Assembly (NCBI GenBank): GCA_030454085.1
Contig: JAKDJD010000007.1
Location: forward strand, 25,759 to 89,758
Source: Kocuria sp.
Lineage (GTDB): Bacteria; Actinomycetota; Actinomycetes; Actinomycetales; Micrococcaceae
Length of the DNA stretch: 64,000 bases
Direction of reading: 5' to 3'
Shown: positions 61,168 to 64,000 of the stretch, one piece after another
Position numbering within the stretch: the stretch's first letter is position 1
How the letters are laid out: every line of letters starts with the position of its first letter
Notes under the pieces: generated by a model
Databases searched by the model: none
The model's input: only the letters and a program-made list of their open reading frames with translations
What the model was told of the DNA's origin: nothing
Program-made: the position numbers and the translations under genes

Positions 61168-62562
61168 GCCGTTGCGCTGTGCGGGGTCGCTGAAGATCTC
61201 GAAGGAACCGGTCTTCCAGTAGTTCTCGATGTTCTCCAGCGACTGCCCGCTCGTCTCGGGGACGAGGCGAAGCACGTAGAAGAACGCCGCGAGGGAGAGC
61301 ACTCCGAACACCAGGAAGACCACGGATCCGTACGAGGCGATGGCCGGCGGAACCATGGAGGAGAAGATCGCGTTCATCAGGTACTGGGCGAACGTGACCA
61401 CACCCATGCCGACCGCTCGCAGACGCAGGGGCAAAAGCTCCGGGACCAGGAGCCAGAACACGGGTCCCATGCCGAATCCGAAGGAGAACGTGTCGAGGAA
61501 GACGAGCACCACCGTGATCCACCCCGATTCGGGGAGGGCCCACAGGGCAACCATCGAGAGGGTCTGGCCGGCCATGGACCAAGCGAGCATCGTGACTCGG
61601 CCGACCCTGTCGATCATCGGGAGGGCCACGGCGGTCGAGATCACCAGAGCGATGCCGACGCTGTAGTTCGCGATCAGGCCCGCGTTGTTGCCGAGGCCTT
61701 CGAGCTTGCCGAAGATGATCGGGGCGTAGTAGATGACGGCGTTGATACCCGTGAAGACCTGGAAGAAAGTCAGGCCCAGGAGCAGGAGCACGGGTTTGCG
61801 GGCGTGCGAGATGAGGTCCTTGACCCCACCCCGGGTCGTATCGAGCATTTCTTTCATCTCGCGGACCTCGAGTTCCGCGATCTGCGGTGTCCCGCGCAGC
61901 GTGTGGAGAACCTTGAGTGCCTTGTTCTCGCGTCCCCGTGTCAGCAACCAGCGGGGGCTCGGGGGAGCGATGTACATGCCGATGAAGAAGACGACGGCCG
62001 GGACGGCGCCCAGGGCCAGGATCCATTGCCATGCCTCCGAGGGGGCGAGTGCGCCGCCGACGACGTACGCCGAGAGGATCCCGCAGTTGACCGCCAGCTG
62101 GTACAGGCCGGACAACATGCCCCGGATTCTCGTGGGAGCCAGCTCCGAGAGGTAGATCAGCCCGAACATGTTGGCGATTCCGACGCCGAGGCCCAGGAAG
62201 AATCGCCAGGCGCCGACCAAGCCCGCCGAGGTGGCCAGACCGCAACCGATCGATCCGACCACGAAGATCACGCCGGCCACGAGCAGTAGGTGCCTCCGGT
62301 CGAAGCGGAGGGAGGCCACGGAGGCCACGACGATCGCGGGAAGGGACCCGAACAGGAGCATCGACGTGATGGCTCCGACCGAGCCCTCCGACAATCCGAA
62401 GTCCTTGATCATGGGTGGGAGGGCCGCCGAAATGGCCCCGGAGTCGTATCCGTACAGGAGCCCGGACAAGCCTGCCAGGAACGCGATGAGGTATACGCGC
62501 GGCGGGATTTTTTCGTGGGCTCTGTCGAGGGTCTTCTGGGACGACGTCGATGTCTGGCTCAT
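61153..62562 (-). CDS. MFS sugar porter
   Basis: A 469-residue transporter with 12 membrane segments. Sugar-porter signatures: GLLYGYDSGAISAALP, LRFDRRHLLL, RFFLGLGVGIANMFGLIYLSELAP-TRIRG, PPSPRWLLTRGRE, FFQVFTGINAVIYYAPIIF and VPETSGQSLENIE (PETKG-like). Such proteins bring in monosaccharides or polyols with protons. It is 62 bp downstream of the GH172 gene in the same direction and shares its LacI-type controlled promoter. Confidence 0.95.
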   Translation of the reverse strand: MSQTSTSSQKTLDRAHEKIPPRVYLIAFLAGLSGLLYGYDSGAISAALPPMIKDFGLSEGSVGAITSMLLFGSLPAIVVASVASLRFDRRHLLLVAGVIFVVGSIGCGLATSAGLVGAWRFFLGLGVGIANMFGLIYLSELAPTRIRGMLSGLYQLAVNCGILSAYVVGGALAPSEAWQWILALGAVPAVVFFIGMYIAPPSPRWLLTRGRENKALKVLHTLRGTPQIAELEVREMKEMLDTTRGGVKDLISHARKPVLLLLGLTFFQVFTGINAVIYYAPIIFGKLEGLGNNAGLIANYSVGIALVISTAVALPMIDRVGRVTMLAWSMAGQTLSMVALWALPESGWITVVLVFLDTFSFGFGMGPVFWLLVPELLPLRLRAVGMGVVTFAQYLMNAIFSSMVPPAIASYGSVVFLVFGVLSLAAFFYVLRLVPETSGQSLENIENYWKTGSFEIFSDPAQRNGSRKG

Positions 62563-62624
62563 GCCGTGTTCCTCTCCGGCGAGCCCGCCGCCGAGGGACG
62601 GGCTGATTCTGATGGTCGAAATGT

Positions 62625-63746
62625 TCAGCTGCGGGGTTCTCGTGGGGGAGTTGCCCCGAGGTCGGGAACCGGTTCTTTGCCGATGTGGACTTCCATGTCG
62701 TCGAAGCCCGGCGTCGTCGGTCGCGACGCCGTGGGGCGGTCCAAATAGAAGACGGCGGTCGAGGCGATGTCGTCATGGAGCGGGAGGTAGCGCCAGCCGC
62801 TGCGCCATCCGAGGGCCTGGATATCGATCGACAGGTTCTCGTGGAAACGGATCGGGTCCGGGAGGTGCCAGCGGTACAGGCCGAAGCGCTGCTGACTTGC
62901 GTAGAGTCCGTCGGGTCGAATCACCTGGGGCATCCCGAGATAGGGGGTCGAGAACTCTTGGTATCCGTGGCCGGGTACGTCGAAGTTCCAGGCGCCGCCG
63001 AAGTAGTCCTCCGTACCGGTGCCGCAGATGGTGGGGTAGGCGTCGTCGCCGTCGAGGTAGAACTTGATCTCGCCCTCGCCCCACCAGCCGCTGGAATTGC
63101 TGCCCCAGGCGATGTATGTGCCCGCGTAGTGTCCGGATCCCTGAATGCCGTCCAGGATCGTGTGGGTCGTCTTGTCGGGCAGCGGGTTGCTGCGACGCCA
63201 TTGGGCGTGGAAGTAGGCTTCGTCGCTGTAGTCGCCACCGATTTCGTAGGTGATCTGGAAGTAGACCGTAGCGACGACCTCGGAGGTGTTCTCGAGCGTC
63301 AACCGGGCCGATTCCTTGAAGGGCATGGGCCAGTAGGAGTTGAAGCCTCCCTGCGGGTTGGCGGCGATCGGTTGCGAGCTGACTTGGGAGAATTCGCCCC
63401 ACCCGTTGCAGAAGAAGTCTCCGTACGGGACCTCGACGGCAGGTTCGGACGCGCCGTCCCAGAAGGCGCGCAGGAGCAGTGTGCGCCAATGGTCGGTGTG
63501 GGTGGTGATCCACACGTGGGTGATGCGTCCGGGTTCTCGGATATTGGCGAGGTCGAACGTCTCACCTGGGGCGATGTCGACGCTGGGCGAAATCTTCCAC
63601 CCGTGGCCCAGGTCCCGCGCGGCCGCGGCGCCGGTCCCTTCCGTGGCGCGGCCTCCGCCTCCGGGGGCGCCGTCGAAGTTTTCGGGACTGATCGAACGGG
63701 TCGAAACATTGCGGAGGCGAGAGATGCCGGCGAGATCTGCGGCCAT
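62625..63746 (-). CDS. Glycoside hydrolase family 172 (DUF2961) protein
   Basis: A 373-residue protein from ATG 63746. DUF2961 proteins form CAZy family GH172, which acts on alpha-D-fructofuranosides (for example difructose dianhydride I) and D-arabinofuranosides. Family segments: [57 protein letters not shown] and [35 protein letters not shown] with Glu224, Glu226 and Glu246 as likely catalytic or structural acids, then [15 protein letters not shown]. No signal peptide, so it acts in the cytoplasm on a sugar imported by the adjacent porter. Confidence 0.9.
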   Translation of the reverse strand: [373 protein letters not shown]

Positions 63747-63788
63747 CACGGTTCACCACACTTCCTTGTGACGGAGAACATCATCTGA

Positions 63789-63800
63789 GTAATCGATTAC
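63789..63800. promoter_or_regulatory. LacI-type operator 1 upstream of GH172
   Basis: GTAATCGATTAC, a perfect 12-bp palindrome with the central CG typical of LacI-family sites, covers the predicted transcription start of the GH172 operon. Confidence 0.65.
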
Positions 63801-63804
63801 CGAC

Positions 63805-63833
63805 ACGCTACGGGCGGCAAGCTGGGGTGTCAA
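63805..63833 (-). promoter_or_regulatory. Promoter of the GH172-sugar porter operon
   Basis: On the minus strand TTGACA (63833-63828) and TAGCGT (63810-63805) are exactly 17 bp apart, a textbook sigma70-type promoter about 60 bp before the start codon. Confidence 0.75.
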
Positions 63834-63876
63834 TAGGAATATTCGGTGTCGTGGGTGCGTGGTTTTCCTGGTGGGG

Positions 63877-63888
63877 GAAATCGTTTAC
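63877..63888. promoter_or_regulatory. LacI-type operator 2 upstream of GH172
   Basis: GAAATCGTTTAC matches the first site at 10 of 12 positions. Centre-to-centre spacing is 88 bp, close to eight helical turns, suitable for looping by a tetrameric regulator. Confidence 0.5.
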
Positions 63889-63977
63889 TTACGGGCGGCG
63901 CGGGTGGTGAGAACGTCGTGGGTGGTGCGGGCAGCGGGTGGTCGGGTGGTCGGCCTGCCGAGTGGTCGGGCCTGCCT

Positions 63978-64000
63978 AGGTGGCACTCCCGTGCGGTTTT
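63978..64000. repeat. TGCCACCT-type palindromic repeat, cut by the window end
   Basis: AGGTGGCACTCCCGTGCGGT followed by TTT reproduces the left arm of the element at 56781 and is then truncated by the window edge. Confidence 0.5.

Overview
The window is 64 kb of GC-rich chromosomal DNA with actinobacterial character: many GTG starts, ATGA/GTGA stop-start overlaps, leaderless-type starts, and the housekeeping order secD-secF-rel-DUF349-hisS-aspS. That order and the protein sequences suggest the order Micrococcales, probably a Micrococcaceae-like organism; this is inference, since no rRNA or tRNA gene was recognised. No CRISPR array, phage region or insertion sequence was recognised.

Layout. 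0-10.7 kb: core genes (end of secD, secF, an exported protein, bifunctional (p)ppGpp synthase/hydrolase rel, an AbiEi-like protein, a DUF349 protein, hisS, aspS). 10.7-15.6 kb: a small membrane protein, an ABC/FtsX exporter pair, a small hypothetical protein, an arylamine N-acetyltransferase and a peroxiredoxin. 15.7-44 kb: a large purine-catabolism island. 44.2-48.6 kb: a second small catabolic module (nitrilase, GntR regulator, MHS transporter, DUF2848 protein, AllA-like protein). 48.7-54.5 kb: a sugar module with two Gfo/Idh/MocA dehydrogenases, two TIM-barrel isomerases and a GPH transporter. 54.6-61.2 kb: a phosphoglycerol-transferase-like protein, aconitase, enoyl-CoA hydratase and acyl-CoA dehydrogenase. 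61.2-64 kb: a GH172/DUF2961 glycosidase and a sugar porter behind a promoter with two LacI-type operators.

How the purine island works. Guanine is taken up (AzgA-type and NCS2 permeases) and deaminated by GuaD. XdhABC makes urate. Urate oxidase, HIU hydrolase (HiuH) and OHCU decarboxylase (UraD) give allantoin, and AllB opens it to allantoate. AllE (ureidoglycine aminohydrolase) and an AllA-like ureidoglycolate lyase are present, but no recognisable allantoate amidohydrolase or allantoicase is, so one step is missing from the window. Glyoxylate then has two encoded fates: Gcl-GlxR-GlxK (with Hyi) to glycerate phosphate, and malate synthase plus malic enzyme to pyruvate. An uncharacterised CitE-like TIM-barrel protein (DUF6986-type) lies translationally coupled between malate synthase and AllE. 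An AllR-like IclR regulator sits in the middle, and three 16-bp inverted repeats of related sequence lie 31-60 bp upstream of the first genes of the hyi, maeB and uraD operons.

Intergenic DNA carries two families of imperfectly palindromic repeats. One is about 105 bp long (three copies). The other is about 55-90 bp long (three good copies, one degenerate, one cut by the window end). At two loci they lie side by side. Several long reading frames across these repeats look spurious.
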